A stretch of DNA of 64,000 nt from Paenibacillus sophorae (GTDB taxonomy: Bacteria; Bacillota; Bacilli; Paenibacillales; Paenibacillaceae). The notes under the pieces are model-generated. The model saw only the letters and a list, made by a program, of their open reading frames with translations. It had not been told where the DNA came from and searched no databases. This document shows, piece after piece, positions 32,052 to 40,600 of this stretch; position 1 is the first letter of the stretch, and each line of letters begins with the position of its first letter. Position numbers and translations under genes: made by a program. Location of the stretch: assembly GCF_018966525.1 (NCBI RefSeq), contig NZ_CP076607.1, positions 2,294,001 through 2,358,000 of the forward strand, in the 5' to 3' direction.

Positions 32052-33014
32052 TTACAGGTAATGACCATGCCCAATAACCTTCTCGTATACTTTTAGGTAA
32101 CGTTCAGCCATCTTTTCTTTCGTAAATCGACTAGCGACATACTGACGAAGCTGTTCGGGATGGACGGAGGCATCGCTCATAATCATCTCCGCCATATCCT
32201 CCGCGCTTTCACACAAGAATTGGGGAAACCCGGACAGGACTTCCGGGACAGCCCCTCTTGGGAATGCGGCCACAGGCGTTCCGCAGGCCATCGCTTCAAT
32301 CATCACCAATCCAAATTGCTCTTCGCAAGCAGTCGGAAACATGAGCCATTTAGCATGCCGCAGTAAATCTTGTTTTGCTTTTCCATGAACTTCACTGACA
32401 TATTCGATGTTAGGGCTGTTATTAATTCTTGGAAGGATCTGTTTAAACAGATCTCCGTCCCAGGCGGGACCTGCTATTATCGTTCTTACACCTGTCATTT
32501 CGGCCACATCAATCGCAGTATGCACGCCTTTTTCCCAATCAATCCGTCCTAGAAACAGCACATAATCTTCTTTGTGCTTACTATATTTATACTCGTTTAG
32601 GTCGATTCCATTGTGTACATAATATCCTTTATGCCGGTTAGGAGACTGTTTAAGCTTCGTACGGCTCACATATACGGGATGCTTTACCGGGACATGAAGC
32701 GACCATTCCGTGTGAATCGTTGAGACTATTGGAATGCTTAGGTCTTCCTGTCCAAACAGGAGATCATGCGTATGGTCGTGTATGATATCCGTATTGTCCG
32801 GTATCGTTTCAAGAACGAAATCCTTGATGCTGTCCGTTTCATACCGGTGTCCATACGGAATAACGACAGCACGGCTTCGGCTCCCTGCGAGAGCATACAC
32901 ATAGACCTCATGACCCATATCGACAAGCGCATCCGATAAATTGTACACGACCCTTTCGAGACCTCCGCTGCCGGGAAGAGGAATGATGTTCGGAGCCACC
33001 TGAACAATGATCAC
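32052..33014 (-). CDS. Glycosyltransferase family 4
   Basis: This protein of 320 residues has a GT-B fold. The N-terminal acceptor side includes PGSGGLERVVYNLSDAL. The C-terminal donor side includes FLGRIDWEKGVHTAIDVAE and the EX7E motif in CEEQFGLVMIEAMACGTPV. It is the last gene of a four-gene reverse-strand operon with two more glycosyltransferases and a PIG-L deacetylase. It probably adds a sugar to a surface glycan. Donor and acceptor unknown. Confidence 0.85.
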   Translation of the reverse strand: MIIVQVAPNIIPLPGSGGLERVVYNLSDALVDMGHEVYVYALAGSRSRAVVIPYGHRYETDSIKDFVLETIPDNTDIIHDHTHDLLFGQEDLSIPIVSTIHTEWSLHVPVKHPVYVSRTKLKQSPNRHKGYYVHNGIDLNEYKYSKHKEDYVLFLGRIDWEKGVHTAIDVAEMTGVRTIIAGPAWDGDLFKQILPRINNSPNIEYVSEVHGKAKQDLLRHAKWLMFPTACEEQFGLVMIEAMACGTPVAAFPRGAVPEVLSGFPQFLCESAEDMAEMIMSDASVHPEQLRQYVASRFTKEKMAERYLKVYEKVIGHGHYL

Positions 33015-33072
33015 CGTGAATCACCTCTGCTTGAAAATCGTATATGGAAGCTTAAGATTCCCATGGGTCAAC

Positions 33073-33585
33073 CTAAATTAACCGCTCATTCACTATGAAT
33101 GGCATCAGTTGTTCGATTACATACATTTGGCTTTTATAGTGCTGCAATAATTGAAGTTTCATCTGCAATATATGAAATGGAAGCGCATCATCCGCTCTTT
33201 CAAATACATACAATTGATCTAAATCCATGTTGTGCAAAATACGGGACAACGACCGGTGCTGGCTATGCCCGTATTCCCCTTCCAGATTATGAGTGACAAC
33301 TTTATGGAAATCACCGGTATCCAATACGTTTCTTAAAGCGTCTCCTACTTCTTCTTCGTCAAACTCTCCATCGTATTCATCCGGGAAATCCCATATTTCG
33401 AACTCGGCGCCAACGAAATTCATTGCTTCTTGAAATTCCCTGGAACGGGTCTCGTTGCTTCCGTTGGTTAAGCAAATGACTTTCCAGCCTGACTCCCGGA
33501 TTAAGGCTCCGCCTCCGAATATGCTTTCATCGTCAGGATGAGCGACTACCATAAGTTTATCTGCTTCCGAATAGGCTGACATCAT
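33073..33585 (-). CDS. PIG-L family deacetylase
   Basis: This protein of 170 residues has the zinc-binding AHPDDE motif (15-20) and the second metal ligand region EYGHSQH (104-110), both diagnostic of LmbE/PIG-L N-acetylglucosaminyl deacetylases. It is short for the family (usually about 220) but both metal sites are present. Its start overlaps the stop of the upstream glycosyltransferase gene by four bases. It likely removes acetyl groups from an N-acetyl sugar of the glycan made by this operon. Confidence 0.85.
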   Translation of the reverse strand: MMSAYSEADKLMVVAHPDDESIFGGGALIRESGWKVICLTNGSNETRSREFQEAMNFVGAEFEIWDFPDEYDGEFDEEEVGDALRNVLDTGDFHKVVTHNLEGEYGHSQHRSLSRILHNMDLDQLYVFERADDALPFHILQMKLQLLQHYKSQMYVIEQLMPFIVNERLI

Positions 33586-34901
33586 TCCACCTCGTAGGGG
33601 GCATAACGGTCTTTTAGAATGTTGGTATATACGTTTATCAACATATCTGTAGTACGGGTGAAGTTGAATTGTTCTTTTACCAGATTTCGGTTTACCCAGC
33701 CAGTTTCCATCTTTTCTTGAATCGGCATATCCAGCGCCCGCTTAATATCTGCTTTTAACTTCTCTACTGTCCAGGCTTCATCGGCATGATGGTCACCGAA
33801 CCATGTCTCCCATGCGGACCGGTAATTTCCTGGATGAACGAGTCCAACAAATCCCTTCACCCCAACAGCGACCACAGGACGGCAGCAGGCCAGAGCCTCA
33901 AGGGCGGCTCTCCCGGTGCCGACAAAGACATCACAGATAGAATAATAGGAAGACATATTGAGCGTATTTCCCAGCAAATGAATGAATTTGCCCTTCATTT
34001 CTTTATGGATCACATCAACCAGCGATTTAATACCCTCACTATGCCGCCCTTCGCCGGTCACGAGGAGGTTTAGGTTAGGGTAGTGTTCGACCTTTAACCG
34101 TCTACATGCTTCTATAATGTCTCTGCAAATATCCGCTTTTTCCCAAGACAATCTGCCGGCGTACATAATAACGGGCGCGCCCTTTGGAATTCCCAGTTCT
34201 TCGCGCAAGTCACTCTGAATAAGGGAGCGGTAATTGAACTGCACGGTATCAATTCCGTTAGGAATCAATTGGACCGGCATCTCTTTGACCGGCAGTTGTT
34301 TCACTATGGATGGGCTCACGCAGACGACCGCCGCGCTGCTTCTAATCAGCTCGATTTCATGGAATGTAAATGGGAGTAACATGTGGAGCGTCCATAAGCG
34401 GGGGATGCATAATTGATCTGCGGCTTTTGCAGCAAAAGAACCGGAAGGGATTTGATGAATGTGAACGACTGTAATTCCTTCCGTATTCATGATTTGTTTT
34501 AATTGGGAGATAATTTTCTGCTCATCGGCATCATTGACTATATGTTCGTTAGTGACGAAGTTAATCTCATATACGGGACAGCCTAATGCGGCGAATGCAT
34601 CACACATTTCTCCACGTTTCCCGGCTACAACGACGTGAATACCGTTTCTAAGCAGTTCCCGTACGCATGTCAGAACGTGTGTTTCGGTTCCGCCGATATT
34701 AAATTGGTCCAGCACCATTAAAATGCGCAGGTCACTAACTGAATATCGCGTTTCCATGCTGTAATTCGATTCTTCTTTATTAAACCAGACCACTTGCTTG
34801 GGAGGTTGAGCGTTCACGACGTATTGTACAATCGGCTTTTGGGTGTACATGCGTTTCCTAACCGTGCGTTTCTTGCTGCGGTCCTCTGCCTTTTTTTTCA
34901 A
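33582..34901 (-). CDS. Glycosyltransferase family 4
   Basis: This protein of 439 residues starts with a basic, unordered leader of about 50 residues (KKKAEDRSKKRTVRKRM), then the GT-B N-domain with DQFNIGGTETHVLTCVREL. The donor domain has YAGRLSWEKADICRDIIEACRRL and a GTGRAALEALACCRPVV variant of the EX7E segment. It starts with TTG after AAGGAG; an ATG 17 codons later is possible. It is the second gene of the operon. Confidence 0.8.
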   Translation of the reverse strand: MKKKAEDRSKKRTVRKRMYTQKPIVQYVVNAQPPKQVVWFNKEESNYSMETRYSVSDLRILMVLDQFNIGGTETHVLTCVRELLRNGIHVVVAGKRGEMCDAFAALGCPVYEINFVTNEHIVNDADEQKIISQLKQIMNTEGITVVHIHQIPSGSFAAKAADQLCIPRLWTLHMLLPFTFHEIELIRSSAAVVCVSPSIVKQLPVKEMPVQLIPNGIDTVQFNYRSLIQSDLREELGIPKGAPVIMYAGRLSWEKADICRDIIEACRRLKVEHYPNLNLLVTGEGRHSEGIKSLVDVIHKEMKGKFIHLLGNTLNMSSYYSICDVFVGTGRAALEALACCRPVVAVGVKGFVGLVHPGNYRSAWETWFGDHHADEAWTVEKLKADIKRALDMPIQEKMETGWVNRNLVKEQFNFTRTTDMLINVYTNILKDRYAPYEVE

Positions 34902-34915
34902 CCTGCTTCAACTCC

Positions 34916-35599
34916 TTATTCTGAATAAAATTCACGGGAACGCTGGGCCGGATGAGAGCGGTAATAATACAGGGTCTCCCGCAGGTTCTCGACCCGGATG
35001 CCATGAGAAACGCACTTGGCAATAAACTCATAATCCTCGGCCCCATTCATGTTCCGGGAAAGTCCTCCCAAGCGATCGAATACACTGCCTCGAAACAAAA
35101 TGGTCGGATGAGAGACGCAATGCTCTCCTATCGCATATCTCTTAGGGATATCCTCACCATAACTTAGCCAATTCGACGGGGTTTGTTTTAACATGTCGCT
35201 TTCTTCAAAAGCCATATAGTTCGTGCCGACCAAACTGATCTGCGGGTGGTTCATCAGAAACTCGACCTGCTTACTAATCCTGTCCGGATGGGAGTAGTCA
35301 TCCGCATCGTGAATTGCGATATATTCGCCGCTGGCCATAAACAGCCCTGTTGTCAGAGAACCGGAGAATCCTACATTTCGAGGCAGCTGAAGCAAAGTGA
35401 AGCGGGGGAATCGCCGGCGGGCCTGCCATAACAAGGTACGATCGGCAGATCTGTCCGTCGATGCATCATCCACAATAATGATTTCTATGTTTGGGTAGGT
35501 TTGCTCGTATAAATGATCCAGACAATCCTCAATGTAAGATTCTGTGTTAAAGCACGGGATCACGATGCTTACAAGCTGGTCAATTCGTGCAAGCGACAC
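34916..35599 (-). CDS. Glycosyltransferase family 2
   Basis: This protein of 227 residues has the GT2 nucleotide-sugar site: VSIVIPCFNTESYIEDCLDHL, IIIVDDASTD, and the DxD motif in AIHDADDYSHPDRI. NGAEDYEFIAKC carries the ED-type catalytic position. The GTG start at 35599 belongs to the first gene of the operon. It transfers a sugar to a glycan or protein acceptor in the cytoplasm. Confidence 0.88.
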   Translation of the reverse strand: MSLARIDQLVSIVIPCFNTESYIEDCLDHLYEQTYPNIEIIIVDDASTDRSADRTLLWQARRRFPRFTLLQLPRNVGFSGSLTTGLFMASGEYIAIHDADDYSHPDRISKQVEFLMNHPQISLVGTNYMAFEESDMLKQTPSNWLSYGEDIPKRYAIGEHCVSHPTILFRGSVFDRLGGLSRNMNGAEDYEFIAKCVSHGIRVENLRETLYYYRSHPAQRSREFYSE

Positions 35600-35689
35600 A
35601 GGTCAACCCCTCCATTCCAATAATCATGTCCTTTCACCATATGATCTGAAGAAAACAGTTGAAAGGGATAACCGTATATTTTCTCAAAA

Positions 35690-35697
35690 TTGTATGG
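35690..35697 (-). promoter_or_regulatory. Sporulation-type -10 box before the glycosyltransferase operon
   Basis: On the reverse strand the sequence CATACAAT is identical to the -10-like box before sigK at 17041. It lies about 90 bases before the GTG start. A second CATATGGT occurs nearer the gene (35636-35643). The -35 regions are not clear. Confidence 0.35.
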
Positions 35698-35776
35698 TGA
35701 AATATATACCTACCCAATCAAAATTCGGGATTAACAATACAATAACAGCGGCACAACATAAGGAAGGTGATTTATC

Positions 35777-37240
35777 GTGACAGAGAGCAGTGATTACACT
35801 GAATATACGGACTATTCAGCGTATTCGGAGTACACGGACTATCCACGCAAAAAAATCTGCTTTGCCATATTGGTGCATAATCGAAGTGAAGTGATCATCG
35901 ATTTATTAGACAACATCCGTTGCTACTGTCCTAACAGTTCTGTCGTCTTGTACAACGGTGGAGATGACCCGGAATTATGTAATGGACTCGGATATCCGGT
36001 ATGCCCAACCAGCAGAAAATTAGATTACGGGGTAACCGCAATATATATGCTTGAAGTGATGGAATGGCTCGAGGACATTGATTATTCCTACGATGTACTG
36101 ATCAATCTGGATTCTGATGTTTTGTTTGCCAGAGAAGGCTTTGAGCAGTTCATTCTTAACGAGATGAAAGACAAGGAGTACATGGGTGTCGGTACGAAAA
36201 TACCGGATGATGATTTTTATTGCTTATTACAACTTAGACAGGAAATCGATCAATGGATCCCCCTGCTGGGAAACGAACCTTATAGGGAGTCTTTTAACGT
36301 AGGGCAGGTATACAGCAGGAAAGTGGTCCTTCGTTTTTTACATGATGACCAGTATGAATTGTTAAAAAGCAACCTCCATGATACAAAGTCCTTCGGAGTA
36401 GATGAGATTGTCTTTGTTACGATGGTTGAACGGCTGGGCTATTCATTGCATGCTTACCGGGAGGATGTTGCATCAACCATTCGTTACCGGCCGCACTTTC
36501 CGCTTGATGAGGTGGTCAGCCTTGTGAATTTCCAACCTGAAAGTTCCCTCATTCATCCGGTCCATCGTAAGCTTAAGGATGAAGCAAGAAGCTTTATCCG
36601 GGAGGCCATGAAACGGAAAATCCAGCTCAGTCCCGACTATCAAGAACGATTTATGGAAGAGTATCTCGGCGAAATGCCTTATCTCATCCGCAGAAGCAAG
36701 TATTATGGCAAAAAAATAGAATGGCTTGCCGCCTCAGAGGACAAAGGGCTGCTTTACTGGAGGGAAAATCAATCAGGCAGAACTAAAGATATCTTGTTTG
36801 GCCCCTATGCATTCGGAAGCGAAAAGATTGAAGCATTAACAGCGCTTGAGAGCAGATTCGGCAATCTTGAAGCGGTATGCCGAACCGGTAACCAGCTTGT
36901 ACATTATTGGAGAGATGAGCATACCGGGGAATGGTCGCCATCCGAACCATTTGCGGAAGGTGTCACGGGAATGCCCGCTTTTCTGGAGAGCAGCTACGGA
37001 AATTTCGAGGTGATTGCTCCGCTTGAGCAGGGGGGTCTTGGTCATTGGTGGAGAAACAACGACGATCCCATGCTTCCATGGTTTGGCCCGATCGTATTCG
37101 GTACGGAGCAGTATGACGAAGTGATTTTAGTAGAGAACAATGAGAAACAATTGACGGCAATTTCATGTAAAGAAGGCAAGTATCAATACTACGTTAGGGA
37201 CGACCACAACAGCTGGGCGTGGTATGGACCTTACGATTAA
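35777..37240 (+). CDS. Glycosyltransferase-like protein fused to a lectin-like beta-propeller
   Basis: This protein of 487 residues has three parts. Residues 4-22 are a tyrosine-rich repeat (DYTEYTDYSAYSEYTDY). Residues about 25-300 look like a GT-A transferase (FAILVHNRSEVIIDLLDNI; INLDSDVLFA as DxD). Residues about 310-487 contain repeated blade-like units with Trp/Tyr and FGP(Y/I) signatures (LYWREN, HYWRDEHTGEW, GHWWRNN, QYYVRDDHNSW), resembling PLL-type sugar-binding propellers. The fusion suggests a transferase that holds its glycan product. GGAAGGTGA precedes the GTG start. Confidence 0.65.
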   Translation: MTESSDYTEYTDYSAYSEYTDYPRKKICFAILVHNRSEVIIDLLDNIRCYCPNSSVVLYNGGDDPELCNGLGYPVCPTSRKLDYGVTAIYMLEVMEWLEDIDYSYDVLINLDSDVLFAREGFEQFILNEMKDKEYMGVGTKIPDDDFYCLLQLRQEIDQWIPLLGNEPYRESFNVGQVYSRKVVLRFLHDDQYELLKSNLHDTKSFGVDEIVFVTMVERLGYSLHAYREDVASTIRYRPHFPLDEVVSLVNFQPESSLIHPVHRKLKDEARSFIREAMKRKIQLSPDYQERFMEEYLGEMPYLIRRSKYYGKKIEWLAASEDKGLLYWRENQSGRTKDILFGPYAFGSEKIEALTALESRFGNLEAVCRTGNQLVHYWRDEHTGEWSPSEPFAEGVTGMPAFLESSYGNFEVIAPLEQGGLGHWWRNNDDPMLPWFGPIVFGTEQYDEVILVENNEKQLTAISCKEGKYQYYVRDDHNSWAWYGPYD

Positions 37241-37254
37241 GAGGTTGAGGACCG

Positions 37255-38037
37255 ATGAGCATCCTGGCTGTGCAATACATTAGACCTATGGATGATGGAT
37301 GGACACTTCCGCATCTGTTCAAGTGCGAGGACGGTCAAACCTATGTTGTCAAATTCATTAATAATCGTTCCGGTTCTGGTATATTGGCCAACGAGCTGAT
37401 TGCTTATCGTCTCGGGAATTGGCTTGGATTGCCGATTCCACCCTATCGCATAATTCAGATAACACGGGATCTTGTGGATATGTTCCCTGTTCTGAAAAGC
37501 ATGGAAATCCCTGCAGGCCTGCACCTAGGCAGCTTATACTATGAACAAGGGACGACCTTGCTGGACGAAGTCAATTTGGCATTATGCAAAAATCTACATC
37601 ACGCAGCCGGGATGATTGTATTTGATCATTGGATCAATAATTGGGACCGGCATGTCGCAGAGTCCAATCTATTATATATACCGGACCAACAAAAGATTCA
37701 ATTGATTGATCACTCCGATGCTTTTTTCGGACCGTATTGGGATAAAGAAGAGTTTATGGATGACCGTGATAAAATGGATGTATTCTGGGGTCCTTTATAT
37801 GAAATGTTTGTTCCTTTTATTGATAGCCCGGACCCGTTCGGCCATTATGTATCGTTAGTCGAAAAGATCAGCAAGAAAGCGGTGATTCAAGCGGTACAGG
37901 GGCTCCCAAAACAGTGGAATATCTCCCGGGAAGATGTGACTGAATTGATTGATTTCTTAATGTGCAGGAGGAACCTCGTTCGGAGTGCTTTGGAGGAATT
38001 AAGGGACTATTTTCCGATCTGGAGGGAGAAGGGTTAA
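37255..38037 (+). CDS. HipA-like kinase family protein
   Basis: This protein of 260 residues resembles the single-domain HipA_2 group: an ATP-binding front (YVVKFINNRSGSGILANELIAYRLGNWLGLP), a catalytic segment FDHWINNWDRHVAESNLLY with the Asp of the HxxNxDRH-like motif, and LIDHSDAFFG as the metal-binding stretch. These kinases lack the toxin partner HipB and their targets are unknown. It lies 14 bases after the glycosyltransferase fusion and is followed by a CotS-like kinase. Confidence 0.75.
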   Translation: MSILAVQYIRPMDDGWTLPHLFKCEDGQTYVVKFINNRSGSGILANELIAYRLGNWLGLPIPPYRIIQITRDLVDMFPVLKSMEIPAGLHLGSLYYEQGTTLLDEVNLALCKNLHHAAGMIVFDHWINNWDRHVAESNLLYIPDQQKIQLIDHSDAFFGPYWDKEEFMDDRDKMDVFWGPLYEMFVPFIDSPDPFGHYVSLVEKISKKAVIQAVQGLPKQWNISREDVTELIDFLMCRRNLVRSALEELRDYFPIWREKG

Positions 38038-38083
38038 GGTTGATTTAACGCACCTCCATTTTAGCATGACGAGGTGATTCTTT

Positions 38084-39067
38084 ATGTTTCACCAGCTGCT
38101 GCAAGCCGCTTCGGAACAATATGGGATCGTATTCTACGAATCTGAAATTCTTCATAAAACGGGGCGAACGCTGGTCCTGGCCTTGAAATCTCCACAGGGT
38201 GATTATATTCTGAAAAGTATATTTACCAGTGAAACACGCCTTCAGTTTATTTTGGAAGCCGAATATTTCCTGCGGCTGCGGGGAATTCATATACCCGAGA
38301 TCTTTCCTACTCTCACAGGTACGCGTTATTTTCTGTGGGAAGGGGACCGTTATGTCCTGCAAGAAAAATTGCGGGGGACTCCGTTTCCTCCAACAACAAT
38401 TGAGGCCGTGACTCGCAGGGCAGCCCTTCTGGGAAGGATGCATTCCTCTTCGCTAGGCTTCCTTTCGAACCATGGACCATACGGTCCTGAGGAAAGGTTG
38501 TGGCTAAGTACTTATCTAAGAGAATTATCCTCTTTGAAGCATTGGGTACACTGGTATCAAAACTCTAGAGCATCCAAAAAAAAGATGATCTTGTCCCATA
38601 TCGATTTTTTTCAGCAAACAGGTCGGGAGCTCGTTGAACGGCTTGAGCGGCATGCCTTTTTTAAAAGCTGGATCGACGCTCCTCTTCAAAAGCATTTTTT
38701 GTGTCACGGCGATTTTCACAGCGAAAATGTCCTGACGGTGGGATCAAGTCTCTATATTATCGACTTTGAATTCATCCGTTATGACTATCCCTCCAAAGAT
38801 ATAGCCCGTTTTCTGCAAGGAATAATGAACCGGCGAAAAGGTTGGGACCCTGTTTGGTTTGATCATCTTCTGAATGCTTATCTCCGGGAAAATCCTTTGA
38901 ATGATGACCAATTGGACCTAATGTATTTCGACTTAGCTTTTCCTCATAGCTTTTACCGCTTTGTTGATAAAGGCGGATACAGGAATATGTCCTTGGATGA
39001 TGTGGCAGCTTATTTACAAAGAGAGTATGATAAAACCGTTTATTTCCTGCAGCAAACAAAACGTTAG
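38084..39067 (+). CDS. CotS/YutH-like phosphotransferase
   Basis: This protein of 327 residues is of the APH/choline-kinase fold. The catalytic loop is HGDFHSENVL and the metal-binding site IDFEFIRYDYPSKDIARFL. The length and the KLRGTPFPP/GRMHSSS segments fit the CotS/CotI/YutH spore-coat kinase group, which phosphorylates spore-surface proteins or small sugars. The ATG follows GAGGTGATTC. It ends an operon with the propeller fusion and the HipA-like kinase, supporting a spore-surface role. Confidence 0.75.
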   Translation: MFHQLLQAASEQYGIVFYESEILHKTGRTLVLALKSPQGDYILKSIFTSETRLQFILEAEYFLRLRGIHIPEIFPTLTGTRYFLWEGDRYVLQEKLRGTPFPPTTIEAVTRRAALLGRMHSSSLGFLSNHGPYGPEERLWLSTYLRELSSLKHWVHWYQNSRASKKKMILSHIDFFQQTGRELVERLERHAFFKSWIDAPLQKHFLCHGDFHSENVLTVGSSLYIIDFEFIRYDYPSKDIARFLQGIMNRRKGWDPVWFDHLLNAYLRENPLNDDQLDLMYFDLAFPHSFYRFVDKGGYRNMSLDDVAAYLQREYDKTVYFLQQTKR

Positions 39068-39087
39068 TCTGAGCAGCAGCTCCGAAT

Positions 39088-39134
39088 CACGGATTGAGAA
39101 GCGGGCGCTGATGAAGCTGTATCATGAGTTCTAA
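39088..39134 (+). pseudogene. 3'-terminal fragment of sigK
   Basis: About 45 bases here match the last codons of SigK (RIEKRALMKLYHEF), ending early at a TAA. The match to 24461-24505 is nearly perfect at the base level. It lies after the kinase gene and marks the right border of the glycosylation block, with the same orientation as the other sigK copies. Confidence 0.7.
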
Positions 39135-39161
39135 AGGTGAAAGCGGAGGGAGAGGAAAGTG

Positions 39162-39188
39162 CAGCTTGTCATTGGCAGGCTGTTTTTT
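39162..39188 (+). terminator. Terminator
   Basis: CAGC-TTG and CA-GGCTG arms close a hairpin followed by TTTTTT. It lies downstream of the sigK tail and ends the kinase operon. Confidence 0.55.
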
Positions 39189-39310
39189 CGCTGTTTTCCA
39201 GATGCATGATTGAAATGCGATATCCGGACTAGTGTTAAATATAATGACATTAAATAAAAAAACAATTGCAAGTACATAGTTATGAATGTATTATAAATAT
39301 ATAAAAAATA

Positions 39311-39326
39311 TCGAAAACGTTTTAGA
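39311..39326. promoter_or_regulatory. LacI-type operator before the regulator gene
   Basis: TCGAAAACGTTTTAGA contains the palindrome AAAACGTTTT. It stands 4-19 bases before the GTG of the LacI gene, fitting autoregulation. The same core is found at 40389-40402 and 40550-40563. Confidence 0.6.
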
Positions 39327-39329
39327 TAT

Positions 39330-40367
39330 GTGGGGTGCGTTATTATAGTTAACATAAGAGATATCGCCAAAGCGGCTGGAGTTTCCGTATCTACCGTCTC
39401 TAAAGCATTGAACGGCTATTCGGATGTTAAGAGCAAGACAAGGGAGATGATCCTCGATGTTGCCAAGGAAATGGATTATTTGCCCAATGTAATGGCCAGA
39501 GGGCTCATTACGAAGAAATCGAATACGATTGGAATCTTTTTCGGGGATAGGCAAAACTCGGGGTTCGACAATCCATTCTTCAGTGAGCTGATCCGTTCGA
39601 TAAAAGATGTGGCCGGTGCGGAGGGTTATGATATCCTCATCTTTGCCAACCAGAAGCGAAATACATCCAGCTATAAGACCATCTGCTATGAAAAGGGTGT
39701 TGATGGCGTCATCCTGATTCTCACCGGCGACCAGCGTACGGATGAAAACATCCGGGAACTGCATGAGAGTCTGCCGACCGTTTATATAGACAGCGTATCC
39801 TATCAATACAACAATGTTAACTTCGTAGAAACGGAAAATGTGAATGCCTCATTCCAGGCGGTGGAACATCTGATTCAACTGGGTCATACGAGAATTTTGA
39901 AGATGGCGGGAGACCAGGTTGCCAAGGCGTCGTACGACCGGATCGAAGGTTACAAGCAGGCACTGAACAAGCATGGGCTTGAAGTAGATAACGATTTGAT
40001 CTTATACGGGGAGTTCTCCAGGGACAAAGCCTATCAGTTAACAAAACGTTTCTTCTCAAAACCAAGCGGGGTCACTGCCGTATTCTCATCCAGCGATATG
40101 ATGGCTTTCGGAATCATTGACGCTTTGAAGGATCTAGGGTTCAGGGTTCCTGAAGATATTGCTGTCATAGGCTTTGACGATATAGACGAATCCAAAGACT
40201 ATCAGCCTCCATTGACAACCGTCCACCAACAACGTTTTACAATGGGGGAAACTGCGGCAAAAATGCTTCTTCAGCTGATCGACAGCCAAGACGGAATTAC
40301 CCGGCATGCCACGATTCCAGCGAGACTTGTGATCAGAGAAAGCAGCGGAACGAAACGAGAGGGCTGA
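39330..40367 (+). CDS. LacI family transcriptional regulator
   Basis: This protein of about 340 residues has the LacI helix-turn-helix NIRDIAKAAGVSVSTVSKALNG and a periplasmic-binding-protein-like sensor domain (KKSNTIGIFFGDRQ; DGVILI; TAVFSSSDMMAFGIIDAL; VIGFDD). The true start is unclear. GTG at 39330 has no ribosome binding site; GGGGTG at 39331 would best serve an ATT (39342) or ATA (39345), just before the conserved VNIRDIA. It precedes a sugar ABC operon carrying the same operator and is its likely repressor. Confidence 0.87.
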   Translation: MGCVIIVNIRDIAKAAGVSVSTVSKALNGYSDVKSKTREMILDVAKEMDYLPNVMARGLITKKSNTIGIFFGDRQNSGFDNPFFSELIRSIKDVAGAEGYDILIFANQKRNTSSYKTICYEKGVDGVILILTGDQRTDENIRELHESLPTVYIDSVSYQYNNVNFVETENVNASFQAVEHLIQLGHTRILKMAGDQVAKASYDRIEGYKQALNKHGLEVDNDLILYGEFSRDKAYQLTKRFFSKPSGVTAVFSSSDMMAFGIIDALKDLGFRVPEDIAVIGFDDIDESKDYQPPLTTVHQQRFTMGETAAKMLLQLIDSQDGITRHATIPARLVIRESSGTKREG

Positions 40368-40388
40368 CGCCTTCGTTTCAATTTTTAT

Positions 40389-40402
40389 CTAAAACGTTTT
40401 AG
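40389..40402. promoter_or_regulatory. LacI-type operator
   Basis: CTAAAACGTTTTAG is a perfect 14-base palindrome between the LacI gene and the ABC operon. Confidence 0.6.
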
Positions 40403-40549
40403 GGAATGGTTGGACCGAATAAGGAGCTATCTCGCCAAATTCTCCGCTTTTTATTCGTTCAAATATAAAAGAGCAGATGGAACTGCCAATTCATTTGAGA
40501 AACAAAGGGAGTGATATGGTAAAAAAATCCTATAGCTTTTCCTTTTTTC

Positions 40550-40563
40550 GGAAAACGTTTTAG
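40550..40563. promoter_or_regulatory. LacI-type operator at the ABC operon promoter
   Basis: GGAAAACGTTTTAG shares the AAAACGTTTTAG core with the sites at 39311 and 40389. It is 37 bases before the start codon of the binding-protein gene. Confidence 0.6.
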
Positions 40564-40600
40564 AAAAACACACTGGCAAATATGAGGAGGAGAGAATACC

